Positions 51,622-60,641 of a stretch of 64,000 nucleotides of DNA are shown here, in pieces; positions within the stretch are counted from its first letter, which is position 1; each line of letters opens with the position of its first letter. This DNA comes from Rhodococcus sp. 4CII. GTDB lineage: Bacteria; Actinomycetota; Actinomycetes; Mycobacteriales; Mycobacteriaceae. Position numbers and translations under genes: made by a program. A model generated the notes under the pieces. It saw only the letters and a program-made list of their open reading frames with translations, had not been told where the DNA came from and made no database searches. The stretch lies in the NCBI RefSeq assembly GCF_014256275.1, contig NZ_JACCFE010000002.1:3328001-3392000 (forward strand). The letters are read 5' to 3'.

Positions 51622-52386
51622 TCAGGACGCCAGCCACTTCTTGGTGCGGCCGGGGTGGTTGGTGGCCACCCAGCTGACCCCGAGTTCGCGGCACAGTTCG
51701 ACGTCGCTGCGGTTGTCGACGGTCCAGCAGTAGGTGGCGCGTCCCGCGGCGGCGGCCTTGTCGACGATGTCCGGGTGCTCGTGCAGCGTCTTCACCGACG
51801 GGCCGACCGCGGTGGCCCCGACGGTAGTCGCGGCTCCCCCGCCGAGGTACCGGGCGGATTCGCCGAGCAGGACGGTGGGGAGCATCGGCGCGGACCTGCG
51901 GATCCGCCACACCGCCCCGGCCGAGAACGACATCACGACGGCGCGGGAGTGGTCGGCGGACGGCGGCGCGGCGATGCCGAACCGTTGCAGTTCGGCGAGG
52001 ACCTTGCTTTCGACGAGGCCGCCGAACCGCACCGGATGCTTGGTTTCGATGAAGAGTTTCACCGGGCGCGCCGACCAGTCGAGGGTGAGGGCGATGAGGG
52101 CGCTGAGTTCGAGGAGTTCGGCGGGCTCCTCTTCCGTGCCGTAGTTGAACTCGGCGAGTTCGTCGAGGGTCATCTCGCTGACGACGCCGGTTCCGGTGGA
52201 CGTCCGGTCGACGGTGCGGTCGTGGACACACACGAGGTGTCCGTCGCGGGTGAGCCGCACATCGCATTCGAGGCCGTCCGCGCCCTCTTCGAGCGCCAGT
52301 TCGTAGGCTGCGAGCGTGTGTTCCGGCTTGGCTGCGGAGGCGCCGCGGTGCGCCACGACGAGGGGTCCGCGCCGGTCGGGGCTCAC
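51622..52386 (-). CDS. glpQ: Glycerophosphodiester phosphodiesterase
   Basis: A 254-residue GDPD-family enzyme: VVAHRGASAAKPEHTLAAYELALEEGADGLECDVRLTRDGHLVCVHD contains the catalytic HRG, metal-binding ExD and His. C-terminal CWTVDNRSDVELCRELGVSWVATNHPG is typical. It splits glycerophosphodiesters to glycerol-3-phosphate and an alcohol. No signal peptide, so cytoplasmic. GTG at 52386 overlaps the stop of the upstream membrane protein gene by 4 bp; corresponds to GlpQ1 (Rv3842c). Confidence 0.9.
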   Translation of the reverse strand: MSPDRRGPLVVAHRGASAAKPEHTLAAYELALEEGADGLECDVRLTRDGHLVCVHDRTVDRTSTGTGVVSEMTLDELAEFNYGTEEEPAELLELSALIALTLDWSARPVKLFIETKHPVRFGGLVESKVLAELQRFGIAAPPSADHSRAVVMSFSAGAVWRIRRSAPMLPTVLLGESARYLGGGAATTVGATAVGPSVKTLHEHPDIVDKAAAAGRATYCWTVDNRSDVELCRELGVSWVATNHPGRTKKWLAS

Positions 52387-53366
52387 GAGGCGAGGGCTTC
52401 CCGGTCGGTGACCTCGGACTTCTTCTCCGCTTGCGGATCCGTGTCCTTCTGTCGCGGCGGTCCGGTGGCGACGACCCAGCGGGTGACGGGTTCCTTCGCT
52501 CCCTTCAGGGTCCGGCCCTCGAGTCGGCGGAGCACCATCAGGGTGAGGAAGGCGGTCGCCGCGGCGACCAGTGCCGTGAACGCGGAGAGCAGGACGCCGT
52601 CGGCCATGGCCTGCAACCCCGGCCGGGACCGCCAGAACCAATTGAAGACGATGAGCACGGCGCCGAACACCCACAGGCTCCACCACGCGCGGACCAGCAG
52701 GACGGCGCGGGGGTCGCGGCGGATCACCTCGAGCAGGAACACCCCCGGCATCACCAGGTTCAGGCCCGGCACCGCGCACCCGACGATCACGTCGGTGGAC
52801 GTGCGCGGGTCGGACGTCCGAGCGTGGGCGAACGTGAGTCGGCGCATCCTCAGCAGCCAGCACACGCAACCGACACCTGACAGCAGCGCGAAGAGCATTC
52901 CGCCGGTCTGACCGACGAACACCGCGATGTCCGACAGGCCGAGGAGGGTGGGATCGATCAGCCGGGTCCGGTTGCGCACGAGGACGCCGTACCGACCCAG
53001 TTCGGCGAGCACGGCGAAGGCGTACAGGCCGGCGGTGACGGTGAGGAGGAAGGCCGCCTTGTCGGCGAGCAGTTCCGGCCAGTTGCGGCGCGTGGAGGGC
53101 GTCACGACCGGGTCGTGCAGGCCCCAGCGCGGGATCTCGGTGTAGTGCGGGGTGGGGCTGGGGGCGGACGGCTCGGCCGCGAGACCGCCTCGCCGCAGCG
53201 GGGACCGCGCGATCCAGCGGAAGCCCCGGGTTGCAGGCGGCTGATGATGGTCGGTCCGGATCGGCGCGAGCAGCACGCCGTGGCAGCGTGGGCACCACTG
53301 CGCCGGGCCGCCGACGACCGGCCACCGCGCGGCGCAGCGCGCGCATACCTGAACGACGACGCTCAT
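52383..53366 (-). CDS. Zinc-ribbon membrane protein (Rv3843c type, DUF4328-like)
   Basis: A 327-residue protein. The N-terminus has two CxxC pairs (CARCAARW and WCPRCHG) forming a probable zinc ribbon. A Pro-rich linker follows, then about six membrane segments in the DUF4328-like region (LLTVTAGLYAFAVLAELGRY ... VPGLNLVMPGVFLLEVIRRDPRA). Function unknown. ATG at 53366 follows GGAGGGG. It overlaps glpQ by 4 bp, matching the M. tuberculosis pair. Confidence 0.78.
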   Translation of the reverse strand: MSVVVQVCARCAARWPVVGGPAQWCPRCHGVLLAPIRTDHHQPPATRGFRWIARSPLRRGGLAAEPSAPSPTPHYTEIPRWGLHDPVVTPSTRRNWPELLADKAAFLLTVTAGLYAFAVLAELGRYGVLVRNRTRLIDPTLLGLSDIAVFVGQTGGMLFALLSGVGCVCWLLRMRRLTFAHARTSDPRTSTDVIVGCAVPGLNLVMPGVFLLEVIRRDPRAVLLVRAWWSLWVFGAVLIVFNWFWRSRPGLQAMADGVLLSAFTALVAAATAFLTLMVLRRLEGRTLKGAKEPVTRWVVATGPPRQKDTDPQAEKKSEVTDREALAS

Positions 53367-53823
53367 CCCCTCCGCACCCACTTCACAGTGCCGATTCTGT
53401 CACGACCCGAGAGCGCGGGCAGCCCACGACCGAATCGTCCTTTTTGGGGAGTATGTGTGAGCTGCACCACGAGAAATCTCGAGTTATCCACAGTTTCCAC
53501 AGGTTCATACACAGTTATGGACAGTGTGAGGAGTGCTCATACACAGGTCAGAGCGCGTGTGGATCCGCGATTGTTGACAGCTTCGGATGAACGGTCCACA
53601 ACGGTGGATGAATTTGACACCGCAGCTCGGTGAACGATCGGAGTCGGTGACCGACGGCTCGGCCCGGAATTACCCCTCCAGTTCGGATCGCCCGCGAAGC
53701 GACCCGAGAACTCCGGACCGGCCGTCGTCTCCCCCACCTGTGCCGGGGCGTATTTGCCCCGACACTTGATCTGACGCAGCCCGGCGCGGTTTGGTTCCAC
53801 CCGATCTGTAATCTCGGGAAACG
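53367..53823. other. Divergent intergenic region with DnaA-box cluster
   Basis: These 457 bp separate two divergent genes. I see no gene. The centre (53484-53566) is relatively AT-rich and holds several DnaA-box-like nonamers, listed separately. Promoters for both flanking genes should be here but are not obvious. Confidence 0.6.
53484..53566. promoter_or_regulatory. Cluster of DnaA-box-like nonamers
   Basis: Against TTWTNCACA: TTATCCACA at 53484-53492 is perfect. TCATACACA at 53505-53513, TTATGGACA at 53515-53523 and TCATACACA at 53537-53545 each differ by one base. GTTTCCACA at 53493-53501 and the reverse TGTGGATCC at 53558-53566 differ by two. Six sites in 83 bp is well above what a GC-rich background would suggest by eye. 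Confidence 0.5.
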
Positions 53824-55635
53824 ATGACGGAAGACGTCGGTGCACGGTCGTGCGGGTCATGTGTTGGCGGATCGCGGTGGCACCTCCGGCCCGCCCGCGT
53901 CCTCCAGGTGGCCGCGGTGCTCGTCGCGATACAGCTGCTCGTCCGGACGTGGGTGGCCGCCCGCAGCGACTTCTACTGGGACGACCTGATCCTCGCCGGA
54001 CGCGGGGGAAGCCTCCCGCTGCTGTCCGGCGACCTCCTGCTCTACGACCACGACGGTCACCTCATGCCCGGAGCCTTCGTGGTGGCGGGCATCGCGACGC
54101 GGCTTGCGCCGTATCAGTGGATCCTGCCGATGCTGACCGTGATCGCCTTGCAGGCGATGGCGTCGTACGCGGTCTTCCGGTTGCTGCGCACGCTTCTCGG
54201 GCTGCGGCCCGTGATGCTGGTTCCGCTGGCGCTCTACCTGTTCTCTCCGCTCACCGTGCCCGCGTTCGCGTGGTGGGCGGCGGCGCTCAACGCCCTGCCC
54301 CTGCAGATCGGGTTGGCGTGGGTGACGGGCGACGCCCTGAAGTTGTGCCGCACCGGGCGGCGGCGCTACGCGATCTCGGGCACGCTCGTACTGGTTGCGT
54401 CGCTGCTGTTCTTCGAGAAGTCCGTCGTGGTTCCGTTCGTCGCGTTCGCGACCGTGGCCCTGCTCGCGCACATCGCCGGGCGGCCGCGGCCGGTGCGATC
54501 GACGTTGAGCAGAGGCGCCGGCCTGTGGATTCCGTCGGCGGCGGTGCTCGCCGTGTGGGCCGCGATCTACTTCTCCACGGTGGCGTCGCGGTGGGAGTGG
54601 GCGGGCACGTCGCGCGCGGTCGAACTGCTGCACCACAGCACCTCGCTCGGACTTCTGCCCACATTCGTGGGCGGACCGTGGACGTGGGATCGGTGGATAC
54701 CGAGCCCACCGTGGGCCACCCCGTCGACTGCGCTGGAGGTGGTCGGCTGGGTCGTCCTGGTCGCCGCCGTTGCCGCGACCGTCCGGCTGAAGCGCCGCAT
54801 CGGCTGGGTGTGGATTCTCGCGGCCGCGTACTTCCTGCTGTCGGTGACCGCAATGGTCGTCACCCGGTGGGGCGCCGACACCACCTACGAACTCGCGCAG
54901 ACGCTGCGGTACTTCACCGACACCGCGGTGATCCTCGCAATCGCGGTCGCACTGATCGCCCGTGCGCCGCGCCGCCGGGCCGACCCGGTCCGGGTGCGAC
55001 CGCCGGTGGTCGTCGCGGTCGTGGTCGCGTTCGTCGCGAGCAGCCTGTGGTCGACGTTCACGTTCACGCGGAGCTGGGAGGAGAACCCGACCACCGACTA
55101 TCTCGCGACCGCGCGAGCATCGCTCGCGGACCGCTCCGACGCGCCGATCCTCGAGCAACCCACGTCCTTCTGGGTGCTGCTCCCGGTGGCGTATCCGAAC
55201 AACCTGGTGAGCCGCGTCCTCGCCCCGCTGCGCGACCGGCCCGCGTTCTCCGACAGCACCCCCGACCTCCGGATGATCGACGACGCGGGCAAGGTGGTCG
55301 ATGCCCAGGTCACCTGGGTCCGATCGATCGAACCCGGCACAGTCCCGGACTGCGGGCACCTGGTGGACCGGCGCACTTTCGTACCGCTGCCCCTCGACGG
55401 CCCGCTGACCGGCTGGGAGTGGACGGTGCAACTCAACTACCTGGCGGACGCGGACGGCGAGATCGCCGTCGCGATGGAGGTCGGCAACCCGGTGCGGGTG
55501 CCGGTGCACCAGGGCCCGAATTCGGTGTTCGTCCGGCTCACCGGCGGCGGCCGGAATGTGCGGGTGAGCACCCTGACGCGCGATCTGTCGCTGTGCGTCG
55601 GCGTCGGCCCGGTCGGGGTCGTCGTCCCGAAGTAG
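53824..55635 (+). CDS. Polytopic membrane protein, possible GT-C glycosyltransferase
   Basis: A 603-residue protein with about ten hydrophobic segments. After the first helix it has ARSDFYWDDLILAGR, an Asp-Asp pair like GT-C lipid-sugar transferases, and a C-terminal ~170-residue soluble domain with CGHLVDRRTF. The layout fits an extracytoplasmic glycosyltransferase, but no family is certain. ATG start at 53824, directly after the DnaA-box region. Confidence 0.65.
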   Translation: MTEDVGARSCGSCVGGSRWHLRPARVLQVAAVLVAIQLLVRTWVAARSDFYWDDLILAGRGGSLPLLSGDLLLYDHDGHLMPGAFVVAGIATRLAPYQWILPMLTVIALQAMASYAVFRLLRTLLGLRPVMLVPLALYLFSPLTVPAFAWWAAALNALPLQIGLAWVTGDALKLCRTGRRRYAISGTLVLVASLLFFEKSVVVPFVAFATVALLAHIAGRPRPVRSTLSRGAGLWIPSAAVLAVWAAIYFSTVASRWEWAGTSRAVELLHHSTSLGLLPTFVGGPWTWDRWIPSPPWATPSTALEVVGWVVLVAAVAATVRLKRRIGWVWILAAAYFLLSVTAMVVTRWGADTTYELAQTLRYFTDTAVILAIAVALIARAPRRRADPVRVRPPVVVAVVVAFVASSLWSTFTFTRSWEENPTTDYLATARASLADRSDAPILEQPTSFWVLLPVAYPNNLVSRVLAPLRDRPAFSDSTPDLRMIDDAGKVVDAQVTWVRSIEPGTVPDCGHLVDRRTFVPLPLDGPLTGWEWTVQLNYLADADGEIAVAMEVGNPVRVPVHQGPNSVFVRLTGGGRNVRVSTLTRDLSLCVGVGPVGVVVPK

Positions 55636-55652
55636 TTACCGTCCCGAAACCG

Positions 55653-56519
55653 CTACCGGCCGTAGCGCGACCACGCGACGCGGGCGTGTGCGGCGCCGAC
55701 GATCGCGGCGGCCGCCTCGTCCCACGAGGCGGCGGGCAAGCCGAGCTTCGCGAACAGGGAGCGGCGCGGCCCGGTCATCTCGAGGGTGGCGTCGGGGAAC
55801 TTCTTCTCCACCACTTCGCGCAGTGTGCCGATGCCGTCGACGATGCCGAGTTCGGCGGCGCGGCGGCCCAGCCAGACGTCGCCGTTGAACAGGTCCGTGT
55901 CGCCTGCCGTCAATTTCTCCCCGCGGCGGCCGACCACCCAGTCGCGGAACTCGTCGTGGATGCCTTCCTGGATCTGCTCGAGCCATTGCACGTCCTCGGA
56001 CTTCTCAGCGAAGAACGGGTCGAGGCGCGCCTTGGCCTCGCCGGCCGAATGCAGTCGCCGTTCGATGCCCAGGCGGTCGATCAGCTCGGAGAATCCGAAG
56101 CCCGCCGAGATGACACCGACGGAGCCGACCACGGACGTCGCGGTCGCGTAGATCTCGTCGGCGGCGCAGGCCAGCCAGTAGCCGCCGGACGCGGTGACGT
56201 CCTCGCAGAACGCGAGCACGGGCAGTTCGTGTTCGGTGGCGAGCTGACGGATGCGGGCGGCGATGTATTCACTCTGCGTCGGCGATCCGCCGGGGCTGTT
56301 GATCAGCAGCGCCACCGCTTTCGCGCCGTGCGCGGTGAACGCGCGATGCAGGGGTTCCTCGACGGATTCCGCGTTCAGCACCCGCCCGAACCCGGCACCG
56401 CCGGACGCGATCATCCCCTGCAGTCGCACGATCGGCACCACCCCGCCGCCGGAGCCTCCGAACGCGTCGGGCAGCCTGTCGGCCAGCGGTTTCGGCAGGG
56501 TCAGTGGGATCTTCGCCAT
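55653..56519 (-). CDS. S49-family signal peptide peptidase-like protease
   Basis: A 288-residue SppA/SohB-type serine protease. VALLINSPGGSPTQSEYIAARI and the nucleophile segment CEDVTASGGYWLACAADEIYA are clear; the Lys base is in HSAGEAKARLDPF. It degrades membrane-released signal peptides or related substrates. There is no obvious N-terminal membrane helix, so it may be cytosolic or peripheral. ATG at 56519, divergent from the next gene. Confidence 0.88.
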   Translation of the reverse strand: MAKIPLTLPKPLADRLPDAFGGSGGGVVPIVRLQGMIASGGAGFGRVLNAESVEEPLHRAFTAHGAKAVALLINSPGGSPTQSEYIAARIRQLATEHELPVLAFCEDVTASGGYWLACAADEIYATATSVVGSVGVISAGFGFSELIDRLGIERRLHSAGEAKARLDPFFAEKSEDVQWLEQIQEGIHDEFRDWVVGRRGEKLTAGDTDLFNGDVWLGRRAAELGIVDGIGTLREVVEKKFPDATLEMTGPRRSLFAKLGLPAASWDEAAAAIVGAAHARVAWSRYGR

Positions 56520-56587
56520 GAAATCAGCGTATAGCGCACCGAGGGCCTTGCGGCAGGACCGGTCACCGATCGGGCAGAGTGGCTGTC

Positions 56588-57517
56588 ATGGAGTTGCGAA
56601 TCTTTACCGAACCCCAACAGGGTGCCACCTACGACGATCTTCTCGCGGTCGCGCAGGCCGCCGAACGCTTCGGCTACGGCGCGTTCTTCCGGTCTGATCA
56701 CTACCTCGCGATGAACACCGAGGGCTTGCCCGGACCGACGGATGCGTGGATCACGCTGGCCGGTCTCGCCCGGGAGACGTCCACGATCCGGCTCGGCACG
56801 CTCGTCACGTCAGCGACGTTCCGGCACCCCGGTCCGCTGGCGATCTCGGTGGCGCAGGTCGACCAGATGAGCGGCGGCCGCGTCGATCTCGGCATCGGTG
56901 CCGGCTGGTACGAGGAGGAGCACCAGGCGTACGGCATTCCGTTCCCCCCGTTGAAGGAGCGGTTCGAGCGGCTCGAGGAATCGCTTGCCGTGATCACCGG
57001 GTTGTGGCGCACTCCGCTCGGCGAGACGTTCGCCTACGACGGCAGGCACTTCACGATCAAGGATTCGCCGGCGCTCCCGAAGCCGAAGCAGCCGCACGGA
57101 CCGCCGATCCTGATCGGCGGCACGGGCAAGAAGAAGACGCCGGCGCTGGCGGCGAAGTACGCGAACGAGTTCAACGTCCCGTTCCAGTCCGTCGAGGAGA
57201 CGCGGGACGTGTTCGAACGGGTCCGGGTCGCGTGCAAGGCGATCGATCGCGACCCCACCGAATTGGTGTACTCGAACGCGCTCGTCCTCTGCTGCGGGCG
57301 CACGGAGGAGGAGATCGCGACACGCGCCGCGCGCATCGGACGTGACGTGCACGAACTGCGGGAGAACGGCCTCGCCGGGTCACCCGCCGAACTGGTCGAC
57401 AAGATCGGCCGCTACGCGGAGGCCGGGTCGCAGCGGATCTACCTGCAGACCCTCGACCTCGCTGACCTCGACCACCTGGAACTGGTCGCGAGTGACGTCG
57501 TTCCGCAGCTGAGCTAG
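56588..57517 (+). CDS. F420-dependent LLM-class oxidoreductase (TIGR03560-type)
   Basis: A 309-residue luciferase-like protein: ERFGYGAFFRSDHYLAM, IRLGTLVTSATFRHPGPLAISVAQVDQMSGGRVDLGIGAGWYEEEHQAYG, and PILIGGTGKKKTPALAAKYANEFN. Closer to TIGR03560 than to the enzyme at 10262-11251. Substrate unknown. The ATG at 56588 begins ELRIFTEPQQ; an in-frame start at 56579 adds three residues. Confidence 0.83.
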   Translation: MELRIFTEPQQGATYDDLLAVAQAAERFGYGAFFRSDHYLAMNTEGLPGPTDAWITLAGLARETSTIRLGTLVTSATFRHPGPLAISVAQVDQMSGGRVDLGIGAGWYEEEHQAYGIPFPPLKERFERLEESLAVITGLWRTPLGETFAYDGRHFTIKDSPALPKPKQPHGPPILIGGTGKKKTPALAAKYANEFNVPFQSVEETRDVFERVRVACKAIDRDPTELVYSNALVLCCGRTEEEIATRAARIGRDVHELRENGLAGSPAELVDKIGRYAEAGSQRIYLQTLDLADLDHLELVASDVVPQLS

Positions 57518-57558
57518 GCGGAGGCGGGGCCGCCCGCGCGTCGCCGGGCGGTCCGGGC

Positions 57559-58152
57559 TCAGTGCCGGGTGGTCGAATCCAGGAACTGGCGCAGGTCGCG
57601 GTCCCACTGAGCGTCGCGGGAGCGGTTCAGGGAGGCGCGGCAGATGAGGAAGCCGGACAGCGCGATCATCATCACCGCGAACCAGGTGAACAGTCCGGCG
57701 ATGACGCCGGCCACTCGTGCCGCGGACGGCGACATCGGTTCGGTGGTGAGGTTGCCGTCGGCATTGACCCAGATGTCTTCCTTGGTTCCCGACGGGGTGG
57801 CGGGGTCGACGGTGATGTCGGCGTGCCGGGTCTCGTCACCCCACGTCCACTTGGCGGGCGCGGTGTCGACGCCCGAGGGTGCGACGTCGGACGTCATGGA
57901 GACGCCGGTGGAGTCGGCGAGCGTCGTGGCCGAGACGGTGCGGTAATCCGTGACCTGCTTCTCCGCCAGCGACAGCTGACTGTCGATGGTCCGGGCACCG
58001 ACCAGGATGGCGAGGGGCAGCATCGCGAATGCGAGCACCACGACTGCGAGGGTGAGCATGTTTTCGATCCGGTCCGAGCGCCGGACGAGAGGGTTGTGCC
58101 GCTGACGAGCCGACCGCTTGCGCAGCCTCCGTGATGGAGAGTTGTTCCACAT
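57559..58152 (-). CDS. Rv1733c-family membrane protein
   Basis: A 197-residue protein with a basic N-terminus, membrane helix (LTLAVVVLAFAMLPLAILVGA), an extracytoplasmic loop (KWTWGDETRHADITVDPATPSGTKEDIWVNADGNLTTEPMS) and a second helix (VAGVIAGLFTWFAVMMIALSGFLIC). This two-helix plan with the conserved DIWVNADG loop is that of the Rv1733c family, known in mycobacteria as dormancy-linked antigens. Role unknown. ATG at 58152. Confidence 0.75.
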   Translation of the reverse strand: MWNNSPSRRLRKRSARQRHNPLVRRSDRIENMLTLAVVVLAFAMLPLAILVGARTIDSQLSLAEKQVTDYRTVSATTLADSTGVSMTSDVAPSGVDTAPAKWTWGDETRHADITVDPATPSGTKEDIWVNADGNLTTEPMSPSAARVAGVIAGLFTWFAVMMIALSGFLICRASLNRSRDAQWDRDLRQFLDSTTRH

Positions 58153-58260
58153 TTCGGATCCGGTCCTCTCGCCGACAATTCCCTACGATCCAGGGTCGTA
58201 CGCAAGGCAAACAAGATCAAGTGGATCTGGTGTGTCTTTGGGCACTGTGCCGTAATACAC

Positions 58261-59202
58261 TCATCTGCTCCCCGCCATCTCACGATGCTCCTTGGGGCTC
58301 ACCCCGCGCACGCGTTTGAACGCCGCACTCAGCGCGAATGCGCTGCCGTACCCCACCTGCTGCGCCACCGACGCGACCGTCGCGTCCGGTTCGCGGAGCA
58401 GGTCCGCGGCCAGCGACAGCCGCCACCCCGCGAGGAAGGTCATGGGCGGTTCGCCGACGAGTTCGGTGAAGCGGCGCGCGAGGGCGGCGCGCGACATGCC
58501 GGTTTCCGTGGCGAGCGACTCCACCGTCCACGGGTGCGCCGGGTTGTTCTGCAGGATGCGCATCGCCTTTCCCACCACCGGATCGCCCTGCGCCCGCACC
58601 CACGAGGGCGCCTCGGCGGCCGGTCGCGCGAACCACGCGCGCAGCACCGCCATCAGCAGGAGGTCGAGCAGCCGATCGAGCACCGCCTCCTGTCCGGGCT
58701 CGTCCCGCACCACCTCCTCGTGCATCAGGGTGACCAGCCGGGAGTCCCAGTCGGCGCGGCGCTGCACGACGAGTTCGGGGAGCGCGGACAGCAGCCGGCG
58801 GCTGATCTCGCCGGGGGTCTGGTAAGTCCCGGTCAGCATCACCGTGCGGCCGTCGGGGCTGTTTCCCCACGTGCGCACCCCGAGGTCCATCGCCTCGGCG
58901 AGCGGTTCCCCGCGGAGCGTCGTGCAGCTCTGGTCGGGGTTGATGATCACGTGCGGGGGCGTGTCCGGATGGTCGGCGACGACGTACCGCTCGGGTCCGC
59001 GGACGATCGCGACGTCGCCCTCGGTGAGCCGCACCGGTTCGCCGGTGTGCGGAAGGATCCACGCTTCGCCGCGGCCCATCGCGACGAGGCTGAGCGGCGC
59101 ATGGTCGTCGATCTGCAGCGACCACGGCGGTTCCATTATCGAGCGGAGCACGAACGCGCCGGCGGCGCGGGGACCACTGATGAGACCGGCGAGGGGATCC
59201 AC
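58261..59202 (-). CDS. AraC-family transcriptional regulator
   Basis: A ~313-residue regulator with an N-terminal cupin (AraC_binding/cupin_6: VDPLAGLISGPRAAGAFVLRSIMEPPWSLQID) and two C-terminal HTH motifs (TVESLATETGMSRAALARRFTELVGEPPMTFLAGWRL and TVASVAQQVGYGSAFALSAAFKRVRGVSPKEHR). GTG at 59202 fits the usual family start; the frame runs on upstream through unrelated sequence. It is divergent from a decayed NmrA-type gene, its likely former target. Confidence 0.88.
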   Translation of the reverse strand: MDPLAGLISGPRAAGAFVLRSIMEPPWSLQIDDHAPLSLVAMGRGEAWILPHTGEPVRLTEGDVAIVRGPERYVVADHPDTPPHVIINPDQSCTTLRGEPLAEAMDLGVRTWGNSPDGRTVMLTGTYQTPGEISRRLLSALPELVVQRRADWDSRLVTLMHEEVVRDEPGQEAVLDRLLDLLLMAVLRAWFARPAAEAPSWVRAQGDPVVGKAMRILQNNPAHPWTVESLATETGMSRAALARRFTELVGEPPMTFLAGWRLSLAADLLREPDATVASVAQQVGYGSAFALSAAFKRVRGVSPKEHREMAGSR

Positions 59203-59282
59203 CCATCCAGCGTAGACGCTCGCGTATGGATCAGCGTGTTTCAACCATGGAAAGTCTTGCCACCGCCGTCTTGACTGAATGC

Positions 59283-59450
59283 ATGACAACCATCCGACGC
59301 GATCGGCCTGCTCACGTACCTGTTCGGCGAAGTGCTGGACGGGCGCAACGCCTCGCTCACCGACGGGGGGAACGCGCACTCGGGCGCGCGCCCCGCGACT
59401 TCACCGACTACGTCCGCGCCGCAGCAGCGGCCGGGGTCTGGAGGGTCTGA
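59283..59450 (+). pseudogene. Remnant of an NmrA-type NAD(P)-binding protein gene
   Basis: The sequence begins ATG ACA ACC ATC, like an NmrA-type MTTI start, then jumps to the C-terminal end of the family. In one frame it reads IGLLTYLFGEVLDGRNASLTDG; after a 1-bp shift in a GGGGGG run near 59367-59372 it reads ALGRAPRDFTDYVRAAAAAGVWRV and stops at 59450. About 200 codons of the Rossmann domain are missing. It lies between a divergent AraC regulator and a DUF1772 gene, a common neighbourhood for such oxidoreductases. Confidence 0.75.
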
Positions 59451-59452
59451 CC

Positions 59453-59920
59453 ATGGAGCGCTATCTGACGGTTGTCACGGCGGTGAGCGCCGGCGTGGTG
59501 GGCGGCGTGATGTTCGCGTTCTCCACGTTCATCATGTCCGGGCTCGGTCGGCTGGAGCCGGCCCAGGGCATCGCGGCGATGCAGGCGATCAACCGGGAAG
59601 CGCCGAACTTCTGGTTCATGACGGCGCTGTTCGGTACGGCGTTGACGTCGATCGCGCTCGCCGTCGTCAGCGTGGTGCGGCACGACGGTTCGGCCGTCTA
59701 CGCGGTGACCGCCTGCGCGCTGTACCTCGTGGGGATTGTCCTGACCATCGTCTACCACGTGCCGCACAACAACGCGCTGGACGCGCTCGATCCCACCGCG
59801 GCCGACTCGGCGGCGTACTGGCGCGACTATCTGTCGGGATGGACCGGATGGAACCACGTGCGCACCGTCAGCGCCATGGCGGCGTCCGCGGTGCTCACGT
59901 GGTCCGCCACCCGCAGCTGA
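59453..59920 (+). CDS. DUF1772 (anthrone oxygenase-like) membrane protein
   Basis: A 155-residue protein with four hydrophobic helices and the family pattern VVGGVMFAFSTFIMSGLGRL ... GIAAMQAINREAPNFWFM ... VYHVPHNNALDAL ... WNHVRTVSAMAAS. Some members act as anthrone oxygenases; most are uncharacterised. ATG at 59453 lies 2 bp after the stop of the NmrA remnant, so it was probably the second gene of that operon. Confidence 0.83.
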   Translation: MERYLTVVTAVSAGVVGGVMFAFSTFIMSGLGRLEPAQGIAAMQAINREAPNFWFMTALFGTALTSIALAVVSVVRHDGSAVYAVTACALYLVGIVLTIVYHVPHNNALDALDPTAADSAAYWRDYLSGWTGWNHVRTVSAMAASAVLTWSATRS

Positions 59921-59930
59921 GACCGCGACG

Positions 59931-60641
59931 TTACGACGGCGGCAGGATGTCGGTCTGCGCCGGGACCTCGTCCTGCTTCAGCAGCCCGACGGGGCAGCTG
60001 ACCCCGGTGGCGTGCACGGGGCAGTACCCGCCGGGGTTCTTCGCGAGGTACTGCTGGTGGTAGTCCTCGGCGTAGTAGAACTGCGTGAGCGGGGCGATCT
60101 CCGTGGTGACCGCCCCGTACCCGGCTTCGGCGAGCCGCTTTTCGAAGGCCTCACCGGTGGCCTCTGCGATCTCCACCTGCTGTTCGTCGATCGTGTAGAT
60201 GGCCGAACGGTACTGCGTTCCCTGGTCGTTGCCCTGCCGCATGCCCTGCGTGGGGTCGTGGTTCTCCCAGAACTCCTTGAGGATCTCGGCGTACGAGATC
60301 ACCTTCGGATCGAAGACCACGAGGACCACCTCGGTGTGCCCGGTGCGACCGGAACAGGTCTCCTCGTAGGTGGGGTTGGGCGTGTAGCCGCCGGCGTATC
60401 CCACTGCGGTGGTGTAGACGCCGTCGAGTTGCCAGAACTCCTTCTCGGCGCCCCAGAAACATCCCATGCCCAGCACCGCGGTCTGCATTCCCTCGGGGAA
60501 CGGGGGTTGCAGGGGATGGCCGTTGACATAGTGCGTTGCCGGAACCGGGATCGGTTGCTGCCGTCCGGGGAGCGCGTCCTCGGCGGTGACCATCACGGAC
60601 TTAGCGGCTGCTCGACCCAGAAGCTCGTCGTACCAAGACAT
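59931..60641 (-). CDS. msrA: Peptide methionine sulfoxide reductase MsrA
   Basis: A 236-residue MsrA with the catalytic motif MGCFWGAEKEFW, GYAGGYTPNPTYEETCSGRTGHTEVV, and a C-terminal resolving-cysteine tail (PGGYCPVHATGVSCPVG). It reduces methionine-S-sulfoxide in proteins using thioredoxin. ATG at 60641. Its first 41 bp overlap the 3' end of the acyltransferase gene on the same strand. Confidence 0.94.
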   Translation of the reverse strand: MSWYDELLGRAAAKSVMVTAEDALPGRQQPIPVPATHYVNGHPLQPPFPEGMQTAVLGMGCFWGAEKEFWQLDGVYTTAVGYAGGYTPNPTYEETCSGRTGHTEVVLVVFDPKVISYAEILKEFWENHDPTQGMRQGNDQGTQYRSAIYTIDEQQVEIAEATGEAFEKRLAEAGYGAVTTEIAPLTQFYYAEDYHQQYLAKNPGGYCPVHATGVSCPVGLLKQDEVPAQTDILPPS

